Positions 1-9,040 of a DNA stretch of 35,449 nucleotides are shown here, in pieces. The position numbers were made by a program, and so were the translations under genes. The notes below the pieces were generated by a model. That model saw only the letters and a program-made list of their open reading frames with translations, was not told the origin of the DNA and searched no databases. Each line of letters begins with the position of its first letter. Position 1 is the first letter of the stretch. The DNA is from Planctomycetaceae bacterium (lineage in GTDB: Bacteria > Planctomycetota > Planctomycetia > Pirellulales > Pirellulaceae): positions 1 through 35,449 of the forward strand of contig PBCP01000019.1 in assembly GCA_002717145.1 (NCBI GenBank). Reading direction: 5' to 3'.

Positions 1-221
1 TCAAACAAATCCATTTGACTGGGTCCGCCTTTCATATACAGAAAGATTATTCGACGAGCAGTTGGCTTGAAATGAGTTGGTTTTTGAGCGAGCACATTTG
101 GCTGTTCCGATTCACTTCCCCGCGCAAGCGAGTCCGACAATAGCTGAGTAAGAGCGAGGGACCCAAAGCCACAGGCGGACTGTTGTAAAAACGCACGTCG
201 ATTCAATTGAGGATTAATCAT
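1..221 (-). CDS. DUF1501 family protein, N-terminal part (runs off left edge)
   Basis: This is the first 73 codons of a protein whose remainder lies outside the window. It begins at the ATG at 221, with a GGAAG ribosome binding site just upstream. The start MINPQLNRRAFLQQ is a twin-arginine (Tat) signal followed by an Ala/Leu-rich stretch, so export is expected. The run IIFLYMKGGPSQMDLFD matches the opening strand of DUF1501 (PF07394, a sulfatase-like/alkaline-phosphatase-like fold common in planctomycetes). It starts 14 bases after the stop of the PSCyt1/DUF1549/DUF1553 gene on the same strand, which is the usual planctomycete pairing. The biochemical role of DUF1501 is not established. Confidence 0.85.
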   Translation of the reverse strand, partial: MINPQLNRRAFLQQSACGFGSLALTQLLSDSLARGSESEQPNVLAQKPTHFKPTARRIIFLYMKGGPSQMDLF

Positions 222-235
222 TCGCTTCCGACTCA

Positions 236-3200
236 CTACTCTATAAATAAGAAACTATTAGATATAAGAAGGCCATGGCACAATTGTTCCCATGCATTTT
301 TTCTAAACGCCGGATTCCCGGATACGTCCTGATCCGTCTCGGTAAGCCCTTCGATGAATTGTAGAGCGAATCTTTTTTCATTTATCGAGGGCGGGCGCCC
401 AACGACCAACTTGTAGACAAAGTGCAATGCTGCTAAATCGGATTCGAATTCCATGCGATCGATCCGTTCATTTAACTGTTTCGCGCGTTCTTTAACAAAG
501 GGTGAATTCAAAAGGAACAATGCCTGCGTTGCAACTGTCGTTTGTGCCCGTACCCCCGTGATATCGTTTGGATGCGGGAAATTAAAAACTGAAAGAATCT
601 CCAAGTCGCCTGCGGGTGGATGCCTCTTCAGTGGTTGATAAACTGTACGTCTGAATTTAATGTACTCAGGGACTGTACCTCCCCACGTGGGGGGATTTAC
701 GTTACCGCCAGCACCGCGTATGTTCCCCTTAAGCTCAAGTCCGAGAGGGCTACCACCCCGATTGGAATCGAGTTGACCACTCACTTGCAACATTGCATCA
801 CGCATTGCTTCTGCTGTTAACCTACGGCGATTCATTCGCCATAACAGTACATTCTCAGGGTCGACGTTGGCTTGTCCCGAGTCTCCGACAGAGGACATTC
901 GATACGTCTGCGTCAGAACGATTTCACGTATCAATTGTTTAAGCGACCACTCGTTTACAAGCGTAAATCTCGATGCGAGATTATCCAGTAATTGAGGGTG
1001 GGAAGGACGGTCGCCATGAACACCGAAATAATCGACGCTCGCTACGATCCCCCTTCCAAACAGGTGATGCCAGACACGATTTACCAGCACCCGCGCCGTC
1101 AGGGTATTGTCCTTTCCGGTCAACCAGTGTGCTAACTGCAAACGCCCACTTTGACTCTCCGGTACTTTAACCACCGATTGATGGTTGGTTAAGCTAAGAA
1201 CTCCACGCGGTACAACTTCACCCGGAAGATTAAAATCACCTCGTCTATAAATCGGAACGTCACTCGGTTGAGAAATGTCTGTCAGAGACATTGCAAATTC
1301 CGGTTCGTACGTCATGTCTAGCTGGGCCAATTCAGCGGCTAGTTCATTTATTCGATTTGCGTTGGCCACTGCAAGCTTGATTCTTTCTCCGTCGCCTTCC
1401 GCCATTACTGCTAATTTATTAAAGTCAGCCACATTTCCGCTAAAGATCTGCAAGGCATAATCATGGGGTTTCAATTCTGCAACATGCGAATGATTGATTC
1501 CATGGCCGCTCCAACCCTCTAACAAAACTTTTGCAAATACGTTTGCCTGCGTGTGAGCCTGTTTACCACGGATTGGAGGCATGCGAATTTCATCGAAGTT
1601 GTTTGCGTATACAGTAGAATCTCCGGAACGAATGGCGAGATTATCGATTAAACCAGCAAACCTGCCACTGCCCGGATGCGCGCTAGTGATACGGATCTGA
1701 ATCGGGCCCGTACCGGCACCCGAATATGCAATAGATTGTTTCTTCAGCTGAGGAATTTCCTTACCACCGGGCCATGCAGCGGGGCTAACGATCGTGCTTT
1801 TAATGACTGTTCCTTGCTCATCAATCAGTTCAACTAACAAGGCATCACCCTCCTGAGTTGCCTGACTGGCTCCTGCCCAAACGGTAGACGAATATTCAAA
1901 TGACAGCTCGTATTCCCCGTCGAGTTCATTTGCGTTTATCGAGGCGGAAATCGCGACATTACAATCAGATGCTGTCGGGAATTCCCGATGCCAGGACAGC
2001 ATGTCTAACTCTGCCTGACGAAGCTCTTCTAATAGCGATTCCCTTCGGTGCCTTGCCTCTGCCAATGATGAGGCATCCTTGGGTAATGGAGGCAACTTTT
2101 GTTCAACGATAGTACTCCAAACACCGGGACCCGTATGCTCTGTTGTTAATGAACTATGAAATATCCCAGCCATGGCATAGTAGTCGCGTGTTGGAATTGG
2201 ATCAAACTTATGATCATGACAGCGGGCACAAGAAACAGTCTGCCCTAAAAACGTACGGCCAATACGATCTATCTGATGATCTACGATATCGGCAGCCAAC
2301 TGTGGTTTTATGTAATTCTCGATCACCCAAGGACCAATGGAAAGGTAGCCGGTTGCGATAATAAGCTCACGACGCTCCTGAACTGACGAATAAGGTAGTA
2401 AATCCCCGGCAATTTGCTCATGAATAAAACGATCTATTGGTCGATCCGAATTAAAAGCGTTAATCACGTAATCCCTGTACCGCCAGGCATCACCGATCAA
2501 GGTGTTGTTTTGAACATCAGCATAACAGGATAAATCAAACCAGTGCCTTGCCCAACGCTCACCAAATCCCGGTGTTTCCAGTAATCGATCAACAACATTT
2601 GCGTACGCATCTACAGAATCATCAGCTAAGAATTCATCAATCTCCTGAGGCGTTGGCGCCAACCCGGTAAGATCAAAAGTGACTCGTCTTAACAGGGAGT
2701 ATTTATCCGCCGGTGCAGCCGGCTTAAGACCATTGGCTTCAAGGCGATGAAGAATAAAATGGTCGATTGGGTCCAACACCCAAGCCCGCTTATTAATAGG
2801 GGGAACCTCCGGATTGGCGATTGGCGTTAACGCCCAAAGCGCCCCTTCCGCGAGAGGCGGTTCTTTGGATTCACGATTATCAAACGCTCCTTCTTTCACC
2901 CACCATTCCAGAATAGAGATCTCTTTCGCGGATAACTTGCTATCCGGAGGCATTTCAAGCCCATCATGACGCACAGCCTGAATCAATAAACTATCGTCCG
3001 GCGCACCGGGTACAATTGCGGCTCCAAGTCCTCCGCCTTTTTGCCAACCCTGCCTGGAGTCGAGCACTAATCCCCCCTTCGCTTTGCCGCTATCGTGGCT
3101 ATGGCAGCTATAACATCTCTTTTTTAGCAGCGGCAGGACCTTCCTGTTGAATTGTTCTTCCTTTTCTGACAGTGGTACGTCCTCCAGACCGATAGCCGGT

Positions 3201-3277
3201 TCAAGACTACTGCCAACCAGAATGACGCCGACCCAAAGCGAAAACATCCCTTTTACGAATTTCGGGGTTCTGTTCAT
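236..3277 (-). CDS. PSCyt1/DUF1549/DUF1553 planctomycete cytochrome-like protein
   Basis: A 1013-residue exported protein. I chose the ATG at 3277 (MNRTPKFVKG) because GGAG lies 7 bases upstream and a hydrophobic signal segment (about residues 11-30) follows; a longer reading to 3385 would overlap the sulfatase gene by about 100 bases. Domains in order: PSCyt1 (about 45-115) with a CYSCH heme motif (C55, C58, H59); DUF1549 (about 165-375), including FDLTGLAPTP and a second CARCH motif; a beta-rich middle; DUF1553 (about 700-975) with NRVWHHLFGRG. Proteins of this type are very abundant in planctomycetes and are encoded beside sulfatases and DUF1501 proteins; an electron-transfer or polysaccharide-related periplasmic role is suspected but unproven. 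The sulfatase stop lies 4 bases before this start and the DUF1501 gene follows, so the three form an operon. Confidence 0.93.
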   Translation of the reverse strand: MNRTPKFVKGMFSLWVGVILVGSSLEPAIGLEDVPLSEKEEQFNRKVLPLLKKRCYSCHSHDSGKAKGGLVLDSRQGWQKGGGLGAAIVPGAPDDSLLIQAVRHDGLEMPPDSKLSAKEISILEWWVKEGAFDNRESKEPPLAEGALWALTPIANPEVPPINKRAWVLDPIDHFILHRLEANGLKPAAPADKYSLLRRVTFDLTGLAPTPQEIDEFLADDSVDAYANVVDRLLETPGFGERWARHWFDLSCYADVQNNTLIGDAWRYRDYVINAFNSDRPIDRFIHEQIAGDLLPYSSVQERRELIIATGYLSIGPWVIENYIKPQLAADIVDHQIDRIGRTFLGQTVSCARCHDHKFDPIPTRDYYAMAGIFHSSLTTEHTGPGVWSTIVEQKLPPLPKDASSLAEARHRRESLLEELRQAELDMLSWHREFPTASDCNVAISASINANELDGEYELSFEYSSTVWAGASQATQEGDALLVELIDEQGTVIKSTIVSPAAWPGGKEIPQLKKQSIAYSGAGTGPIQIRITSAHPGSGRFAGLIDNLAIRSGDSTVYANNFDEIRMPPIRGKQAHTQANVFAKVLLEGWSGHGINHSHVAELKPHDYALQIFSGNVADFNKLAVMAEGDGERIKLAVANANRINELAAELAQLDMTYEPEFAMSLTDISQPSDVPIYRRGDFNLPGEVVPRGVLSLTNHQSVVKVPESQSGRLQLAHWLTGKDNTLTARVLVNRVWHHLFGRGIVASVDYFGVHGDRPSHPQLLDNLASRFTLVNEWSLKQLIREIVLTQTYRMSSVGDSGQANVDPENVLLWRMNRRRLTAEAMRDAMLQVSGQLDSNRGGSPLGLELKGNIRGAGGNVNPPTWGGTVPEYIKFRRTVYQPLKRHPPAGDLEILSVFNFPHPNDITGVRAQTTVATQALFLLNSPFVKERAKQLNERIDRMEFESDLAALHFVYKLVVGRPPSINEKRFALQFIEGLTETDQDVSGNPAFRKNAWEQLCHGLLISNSFLFIE

Positions 3278-3281
3278 CGGG

Positions 3282-4766
3282 TCACTCCGGAGGCAATTCG
3301 GTGGGAGGAAATCGTTTTCTACGGTCACTTTCGACAGGTTGACCTGTCCGACGACTCCACCATTCATGAGCTCTAACCGGATCATAGGAGGGGTTGGGGA
3401 TCGGTAAACGCGCTATTGTATCAGCTTGCCATGCTTTCAATTTCAACGTCAAATCTGCCGTACGTCCGGGCGACTTACTACTGAGATCTTTTTCTTCTCC
3501 GAGATCCTCCTTTAAATTGTAGAGTTCCACGTCGCCGGTGCCGTCCAGATATTGGATCAACTTCCATTCTCCATCACGAACGGCACTCGCCGGCCGGTCA
3601 TGATGATAGTGAGGGTAGTGCCAGAATAAAGAACGTCGTTCGATCGATTCGACCCTTCCACTTAGGACAGGCATCAAGTCAACTCCATCGATTGTTTGGT
3701 TTGCGGGTAGGGTTCCGGAGCCGAGTTCCACAAATGTCGGGTAGAAGTCATACGATATTGACAGTTGGGACGATTCGCTGCCCGGCTTTACTACTCCAGG
3801 ATATTTCACAATCAGGGGAACTCTGATGCCTCCTTCATATAACGTTCCTTTTTCCCCTCTCAATGGTGCCTGAGTCGCTACATTATCATCGGCGTGCTGG
3901 CGGTAATCGTAACGACGAAAAAGACCTCCGTTATCCGATGTAAAAACAATCATCGTATTGTCCGTCAATTGCTGCTTTCGGACTTCATCCACAACAGCCC
4001 CGATCAAATTATCTACCTCTTCGATCATGGCTGCATAGATCGGATTTGGAAGCGTCACGCCAAGTTTTTCTGCCTTACTTCTGTACTTTTCTACTAACTC
4101 AGAACGGCTGGAAAGCGGGATGTGTACATGAAATGGCGAGAGCATTAGGAAAAACGGGGATGCTCTGTTCTCGCGGATAAATTGTCGGCAGAGATCACCT
4201 TCGAATTCTGTTCTAAACTGTCCTTCCCGGGGTTTCACATCGGGACTTCCTATGACACGAAATGAACCTGGACGTTGTGGACCTCCGATCTCCATTGCGA
4301 AATCGTATCCCTGTTTATTCGGCGCATATTGTGCTCCATTCCCAAGATGCCATTTCCCAACGTATCCTGTTGTATAACCGACCCTCTTCAACGATTCTGC
4401 AACGGTAACCGTGTCCAACGGTAGAGCCATTGTAGTTTGCGGCGTGCGTACCCTTTCGAATGGACGCCAGTGCCCGGGAATATGGGCAGTGATACCTATT
4501 CTCGCCTGATTTTGTCCGGACTGTACCGCGCATCTGGTTGGCGAACACACGGCCCCGGCTGCATAGAAATCCGTAAACCGCATTCCCTAGCTTGCCAGGC
4601 CGTCGATGTGGGGCGTTTCTACAAATGAGTTGCCGTAGCAACCTATATCCTTCCACCCCAAATCATCGATAAAAATAAATATGATATTTGGTTTATCAGC
4701 AGTCACGACTACTGAAGGAAGGAACAACAAAGCCAAGGCAGACAGCATCGTTTTCAAGCAATACAT
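3282..4766 (-). pseudogene. Sulfatase interrupted by an in-frame TAG
   Basis: The full reading frame starts at the ATG at 4766 with a hydrophobic signal peptide ([16 protein letters not shown]), then [14 protein letters not shown] carrying the metal-binding Asp pair (D34, D35). At codon 60 (4587-4589) the frame meets TAG, inside the family motif LAS-stop-GMRF where sulfatases often have Gln (LASQGMRF); one C-to-T change from CAG would explain it. Past the stop the frame runs on intact for 433 codons, including CSPTR (C74, the formylglycine precursor), GKWHLG and TSDNGG. An ATG at 4583 lies three bases after the stop, so re-initiation could give a product, but it would lack the signal peptide and D34/D35 and should be inactive. 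The rest looks well preserved, so the break is recent, a base-calling error, or a suppressed stop. It is the first gene of the operon. Confidence 0.85.
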
Positions 4767-4847
4767 TGAATGTTTTTAATCCTAAAAAGTTATGATCTGC
4801 AGCATGGCCTATTCTACCATCACAAGTGACGACGCCAAAGTTTGGCT

Positions 4848-5663
4848 TTAAAACTGAGCCGCGGCCGATCCCAGCCCTTCAATATCGACCTCTACTTTTT
4901 GACCAGCACTTATCCATTTTGTCTGGACAACACTACCGAGCATAACAACCCACCCGGCAGGGATTTCATGCCCTCGAAGAGATTGTTCGTTGGCCAACCA
5001 AACCAGAGCCTCTAGAGGATGGCCGTTGATAATGTCTCTACCGAAACCGCTCCCTACATCCTGGCCATCGATCAACATTGTTCCACGTATGGAAGGTAAA
5101 TCCAACGGCTTCCAATCGGTTACTGCCGTCCCCAAAACCGCCCCAGCACCGAAAAAGTCATCTGCCAACCATGTGTAACCGTCCGGAATCCGATTCTCAA
5201 AATCGTGGTATCTGTCATCAACAATCTCGATTGCAGCGTGAACTGACGCAATCGCATGACTGACCGATTCCAGTGTATGCGCACTTAAGGAAACAGGTAT
5301 GGATTCCCCCAGCGTGACTGCAATTTCGCACTCCACTCCTACACGCAGGAACGAATCGAAGTCATAAACGCCCGTTTCTGTAAACAATGTCGAGTCAAAA
5401 ATCGCTCCGCTGCAGGGATGCTCCATTCCAAGGTAATCCTGCATGATTCGCGTCGTACAACCTATTTTTGTTCCCACAATCATTCCGAATCCATCGGCAA
5501 CCAACCGTTGGTTCAAGGCATCCTGTAATTTCATCGCTTCAGAAACATTCGTCGGTGACACACTAGGTGGCAATTCACCAATGGCCCGACAAGGCCTATT
5601 ACGGCCCGCCCTCAACTGATCTAAAGCTCGCTGCCAGGCGTTTTCTCGATATTCTTCCGTCAC
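4848..5663 (-). CDS. 2-keto-4-pentenoate hydratase-like protein (FAH superfamily)
   Basis: A 271-residue cytosolic protein of the MhpD/2-oxopent-4-enoate hydratase branch of the fumarylacetoacetate hydrolase superfamily. Family members add water to 2-hydroxy-2,4-dienoates in aromatic meta-cleavage pathways, or decarboxylate related keto acids. Visible features: VGTKIGCT (about 63-70), then GVECEIAV with E111 and E113, and E146 in AAIEIVDDRY. Their spacing fits the three carboxylates that bind the divalent metal in MhpD. The length matches the family (about 260-270). The start is a GTG at 5663; no ATG lies nearby in frame and no strong ribosome binding site is visible. No other meta-cleavage genes are adjacent, so the substrate cannot be named from context. 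Confidence 0.85.
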   Translation of the reverse strand: MTEEYRENAWQRALDQLRAGRNRPCRAIGELPPSVSPTNVSEAMKLQDALNQRLVADGFGMIVGTKIGCTTRIMQDYLGMEHPCSGAIFDSTLFTETGVYDFDSFLRVGVECEIAVTLGESIPVSLSAHTLESVSHAIASVHAAIEIVDDRYHDFENRIPDGYTWLADDFFGAGAVLGTAVTDWKPLDLPSIRGTMLIDGQDVGSGFGRDIINGHPLEALVWLANEQSLRGHEIPAGWVVMLGSVVQTKWISAGQKVEVDIEGLGSAAAQF

Positions 5664-5766
5664 TTGTGGTCTGCCATGTATAAAAAACTACGAACTCAAT
5701 CTTTGGGGCTAAGCTATTATATCAGGGTCAGCATTAATCGCCTCTAACTGTCGAAGAGTATCGACC

Positions 5767-6342
5767 ATGGATTTCTTACACATTCCCACCCGACCGAGCT
5801 GGGCTCTTCAATTGGAATCAGATCGGGACAAAATCCTGTTAGATCATACTCATTGGGAAAAGGAGTCTGCACGCTGGTGTCTGAGCCTCCTGCTGGCCTA
5901 CTGTGATAACGAATCACTGAGTTTGGCAATGACAAAAATGGTAAACCAAAAACTTTCCCAATTCCAAGAAATGCGAGAGCTGCTGAAGTCTCAGGCAATC
6001 ATCTTTACACGGCAACAACCGATTGGCTATGACAAACGGCTAAAAGAAATAATCGTTAAAAAAGAGCCCGATCGCGTCGTAGACAGGTTATTAGTTTCCG
6101 CTTTACAGGAGGCTCGCAGTTATGAGCGGTTTGCATTCATGGCAAATTGTCTTGCAGAAGAAACTTTGGCTGGGCATTATCAGAAACTGGTTAAAAGCGA
6201 CCCGGAGAATTATTCAACATTCATTGACCTTGCAACTCACTATCGCGCTGAGGCCTACGTCTTCTCCAGACTTGATGAATTGGCTGTCTACGAGTCAGAG
6301 CTAATCAATACAGGCGGTGCTAAACCACGCCTTCACTCATAA
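5767..6342 (+). CDS. MiaE-like (tRNA ms2io6A hydroxylase family) protein with degraded diiron site
   Basis: A 191-residue ferritin-like protein that aligns along its whole length with the MiaE family, which hydroxylates the isopentenyl group of ms2i6A37 in tRNA. Matching blocks are LLDHTHWEKESA (about 25-35), RLLVSALQEARSYERF (108-122) and LVKSDPENYSTFIDLA (141-156). From recalled family sequences, E31 and E115 are kept, but both ExxH iron-binding motifs appear lost: the first reads KLSQ (62-65) and the second DPEN (145-148). That removes two carboxylates and both histidines, so the hydroxylase activity is doubtful; the protein may have another role or bind metal differently. The ATG at 5767 is preceded by AAGAG. 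It is divergent from the hydratase gene and convergent with the amidohydrolase (8 bases between stops). Confidence 0.75.
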   Translation: MDFLHIPTRPSWALQLESDRDKILLDHTHWEKESARWCLSLLLAYCDNESLSLAMTKMVNQKLSQFQEMRELLKSQAIIFTRQQPIGYDKRLKEIIVKKEPDRVVDRLLVSALQEARSYERFAFMANCLAEETLAGHYQKLVKSDPENYSTFIDLATHYRAEAYVFSRLDELAVYESELINTGGAKPRLHS

Positions 6343-6350
6343 CGCGAACG

Positions 6351-8033
6351 CTATTTCGCCTGCGTTCCTCTCAATACACGGCCCGCCCGCGTACCGTTAT
6401 GTTGGCCTTCCTCCAGCGTCACCTTGCCATTCACAATCACAAAGTGAATACCTTCGGGGTATCGAAACGGTGCTGTGTATTCGGCCTTATCGATTACCTG
6501 CTTTGAATCGAACAGAACCAAATCTGCTTTCTTTCCAATAGCAATAACGCCACGGTCATTCAGCCCAAGCTTGGCCGCATTCAGCGACGTAACCTTTTGC
6601 ACCGCTGATTCAAGAGACAGGATGTTGCGTTCTCTCGAATAATACCCAAGTAGGCGTGGAAACGTGCCGAAATTTCTGGGGTGCGGATTGCCTTCACGCA
6701 AGGGGCCGGCAATTGCGTACGCGGAGCCGTCTGAACCGACGCTACACCATGGTTGCGTTAAGGCAAGCAACATATCGGGTTCGTCATGATGAGCAAAAAC
6801 TGCGCTAATCCCGCCTCCATGTTCAATAAGCATGTCCAACATATCTGCAACTTTTCCTTCTTTCGTACCACGCAGCGCAAACACTCGATCCATAGTCAGG
6901 CCTTTATACTCATGTTCGCCGCTGATTAGCATGCGACTCCAATCTTTACCCACAGCCGTATAGTGGTTGTACCATCCTTCGATTCCCTCTTCCGCATCCC
7001 TGATGATCCGCTCGCGTGTCGCGGTTGACGCCAGACGCTCTAACATCTTTTCATCGCCGCCTTCATGAGCCCATGGCGGCACAATACTCTTTAGATTGTT
7101 ATTACCCCGAGTATACGGATAGACGTTTGCCTGCACGTTGATTCCCCTTTCACGCGCCTCATTTATCATGGCCACAATCTTATCCATCTGTCCCCAATAT
7201 TTTTGATCAGCAATCTTCAGGTGAATGATGTCAAGACGTACATCTGCCTGTTTGGCAATCTGGATAGCTTCTTCAACTGCAGCAAATACGCCAAGCCCTT
7301 CGTTGCGGATGTGAATCGAAAACAGACCATCGAACGGCCTGATCTGTTTGGCCAGTCGAATGACATCTTCTGTCCTAGCCAAAGAACCCGGAGGGGTCAT
7401 CACTTGCGACGACATTCCACGCGCACCTTGAACCATCGCGTCACGCACCAACTTTTCCATCTCGGCCAACTGAGCCTCGGTAGGACGGGCAAAAGAATTA
7501 CCCATTACACATTCCCAAACGCCGGCCAATCCTACATAACTGACAACGTTAACACTGGTTTGATGCTTCTCAATCGCCTCAAAATACTCCCCTAAAGTAT
7601 TCCACCTGGCAATCCCAGCAGGCGTCATTACTGAACCGCCAGGTCGCTTCCCTAAAGCCGGACCGGCAGAAAACCCTTCCCCTAACACCTCGGTTGTGAC
7701 GCCCTGATGAATCTTGCCAAGCGCACGCCCATCCCTCAAAATGAGCTTATCTGAGTGCGAATGGATATCAATAAATCCGGGAGTCAAAGTCAAACCCGAT
7801 CCATCGATCGTACGCTGACTAGCGAAATCGAGATCTCTCCCGATGGCGACGATCCGATCGCCGCCAACCGCAACATCAGCCCAAAACCATGGTGTACCAG
7901 TCCCGTCGATGACCCGCGCATTTTTGATTAACAAGTCGACAGGTTCGTCCGGCACTGCATTTGCCGCCGCAATGGATGTTAGGAAAGAAAAAGAAAGAGC
8001 AATCGCGAGCGATAGCTGGCTGATCGTAGACAT
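6351..8033 (-). CDS. Exported D-aminoacylase-like amidohydrolase
   Basis: A 560-residue metal-dependent amidohydrolase of the N-acyl-D-amino-acid deacylase type. It starts at the ATG at 8033 with GAAGGA 7 bases upstream, and has a Sec signal peptide (about 1-26, ending AAANA), so it acts in the periplasm or outside. The HSHSD metal motif is at 91-95 (H91, H93). Further family features are SIHIRNEG, IIHLKIAD and the C-terminal GSDGSAYAI with the catalytic Asp. The expected metal-bridging Cys of D-aminoacylases (in GNCGFS) is replaced by E119 in LGEGFS, which suggests a sub-branch with a different metal bridge. The family hydrolyses N-acyl-D-amino acids, D-glutamates or dipeptides; the substrate here is unknown. 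Confidence 0.88.
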   Translation of the reverse strand: MSTISQLSLAIALSFSFLTSIAAANAVPDEPVDLLIKNARVIDGTGTPWFWADVAVGGDRIVAIGRDLDFASQRTIDGSGLTLTPGFIDIHSHSDKLILRDGRALGKIHQGVTTEVLGEGFSAGPALGKRPGGSVMTPAGIARWNTLGEYFEAIEKHQTSVNVVSYVGLAGVWECVMGNSFARPTEAQLAEMEKLVRDAMVQGARGMSSQVMTPPGSLARTEDVIRLAKQIRPFDGLFSIHIRNEGLGVFAAVEEAIQIAKQADVRLDIIHLKIADQKYWGQMDKIVAMINEARERGINVQANVYPYTRGNNNLKSIVPPWAHEGGDEKMLERLASTATRERIIRDAEEGIEGWYNHYTAVGKDWSRMLISGEHEYKGLTMDRVFALRGTKEGKVADMLDMLIEHGGGISAVFAHHDEPDMLLALTQPWCSVGSDGSAYAIAGPLREGNPHPRNFGTFPRLLGYYSRERNILSLESAVQKVTSLNAAKLGLNDRGVIAIGKKADLVLFDSKQVIDKAEYTAPFRYPEGIHFVIVNGKVTLEEGQHNGTRAGRVLRGTQAK

Positions 8034-8125
8034 GGGGGTATCCTTCGAGTTTTTGTGAGGTCAATTCCATCGTAAACCAACTTTGTGAGTTCTGCACTTA
8101 TGGCGCGGTCGATAGAATAGACAGC

Positions 8126-8941
8126 ATGAAGGTGAAACAATTACAACGCGATATCCAATGGATCCTCGACTGCCCAGACCTCCTCGAAGGTGAAGCACAA
8201 CACCTTCGATTGCAAAACATTTCAATATCCGCGGAAGATCGTTTCGAACCATTCACTCATAAAGTCGGTCGCTATTTCGAGCATTTAGTCTCCGTAATGT
8301 TGAGGAATTCCGCAGATCACGAATTACATGATCAATCCGTTCAAATCATTAGGGACGGCCGCACCCTTGGAGAACTCGACTTCGTTTACAGCGACCGAAC
8401 AAGCGTGATTACTCACTGCGAGGTCGCGATTAAATACTACCTTTACTATCCAGATAACAATTCGACGGGCAGTCATTTTATTGGCCCCAATCCCGAAGAC
8501 ACATTTGAAAACAAAGTTTCACGGTTGATATCGCACCAGCTCCCTCTCAGTAACACGTATTACACTAAGGCAAAAAGACGGGAAACTTTTGTTAAGGGGT
8601 GCATTTTCTATCCCTATGGTTCGGAGTTACCTACGGCAACGCCTCTATATCTTTCCAGGGATCACCTTCGCGGAACATGGTTATACGCCCGAGACGTTGC
8701 GAATCTCGCCAACTACACTAACGCTGCCTACTGCATTTGCAGAAAACCGAATTGGCTTGCCCCCCCGATGGACGAAGACACATTCCTAAGCCCTCGTGCC
8801 ATTGTTGAATGGGCTGAAAAACACTTCGAGCAGACTCCTCATCCTCTGATGCTCAGCAGACTGCATGAGCGGCAGGGAAAATGGGTCGAGAAGGACAGAC
8901 TATTCGTAGTACCAGACCGATGGCCACATAAGCACTTATAA
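8126..8941 (+). CDS. DUF1853 family protein, possibly PD-(D/E)XK nuclease-like
   Basis: A 271-residue cytosolic protein matching DUF1853 (PF08907). Recognisable family blocks are KVGRYFEHLV (about 50), LGELDFVY (about 83-90), HCEVAIKYYLYY (98-109), HFIGPNPEDTFENK (about 118-131) and LISHQLPLS. The pattern E-x-D/F followed by ExAxKYYL resembles the D...E-x-K core of PD-(D/E)XK nucleases, which is an inference from motif layout only. The ATG at 8126 was used; no strong ribosome binding site is visible. The gene is divergent from the amidohydrolase, separated by 92 bases. No restriction, repair or mobile genes stand beside it that would reveal its role. Confidence 0.75.
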   Translation: MKVKQLQRDIQWILDCPDLLEGEAQHLRLQNISISAEDRFEPFTHKVGRYFEHLVSVMLRNSADHELHDQSVQIIRDGRTLGELDFVYSDRTSVITHCEVAIKYYLYYPDNNSTGSHFIGPNPEDTFENKVSRLISHQLPLSNTYYTKAKRRETFVKGCIFYPYGSELPTATPLYLSRDHLRGTWLYARDVANLANYTNAAYCICRKPNWLAPPMDEDTFLSPRAIVEWAEKHFEQTPHPLMLSRLHERQGKWVEKDRLFVVPDRWPHKHL

Positions 8942-9040
8942 TGTCGTGCCTGCCACCGCTACACATTTTCCTAAATGATTAAACGTGCAATTATCTTCGG
9001 ACGATGTGATAATAAAGTGACTGTTAGTAAGGAAGCTCAA

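Noticed and set aside
3333..3348. Perfect 7-base inverted repeat GACAGGT..ACCTGTC
   Set aside because: It lies within the coding C-terminus of the sulfatase frame, has no T-tract, and is short enough to be chance.
4587..4589. Programmed recoding (selenocysteine or pyrrolysine) at the sulfatase stop
   Set aside because: The codon is TAG rather than TGA, the expected residue is Gln away from the active centre, and no recoding element is evident; a point mutation or sequencing error is simpler.
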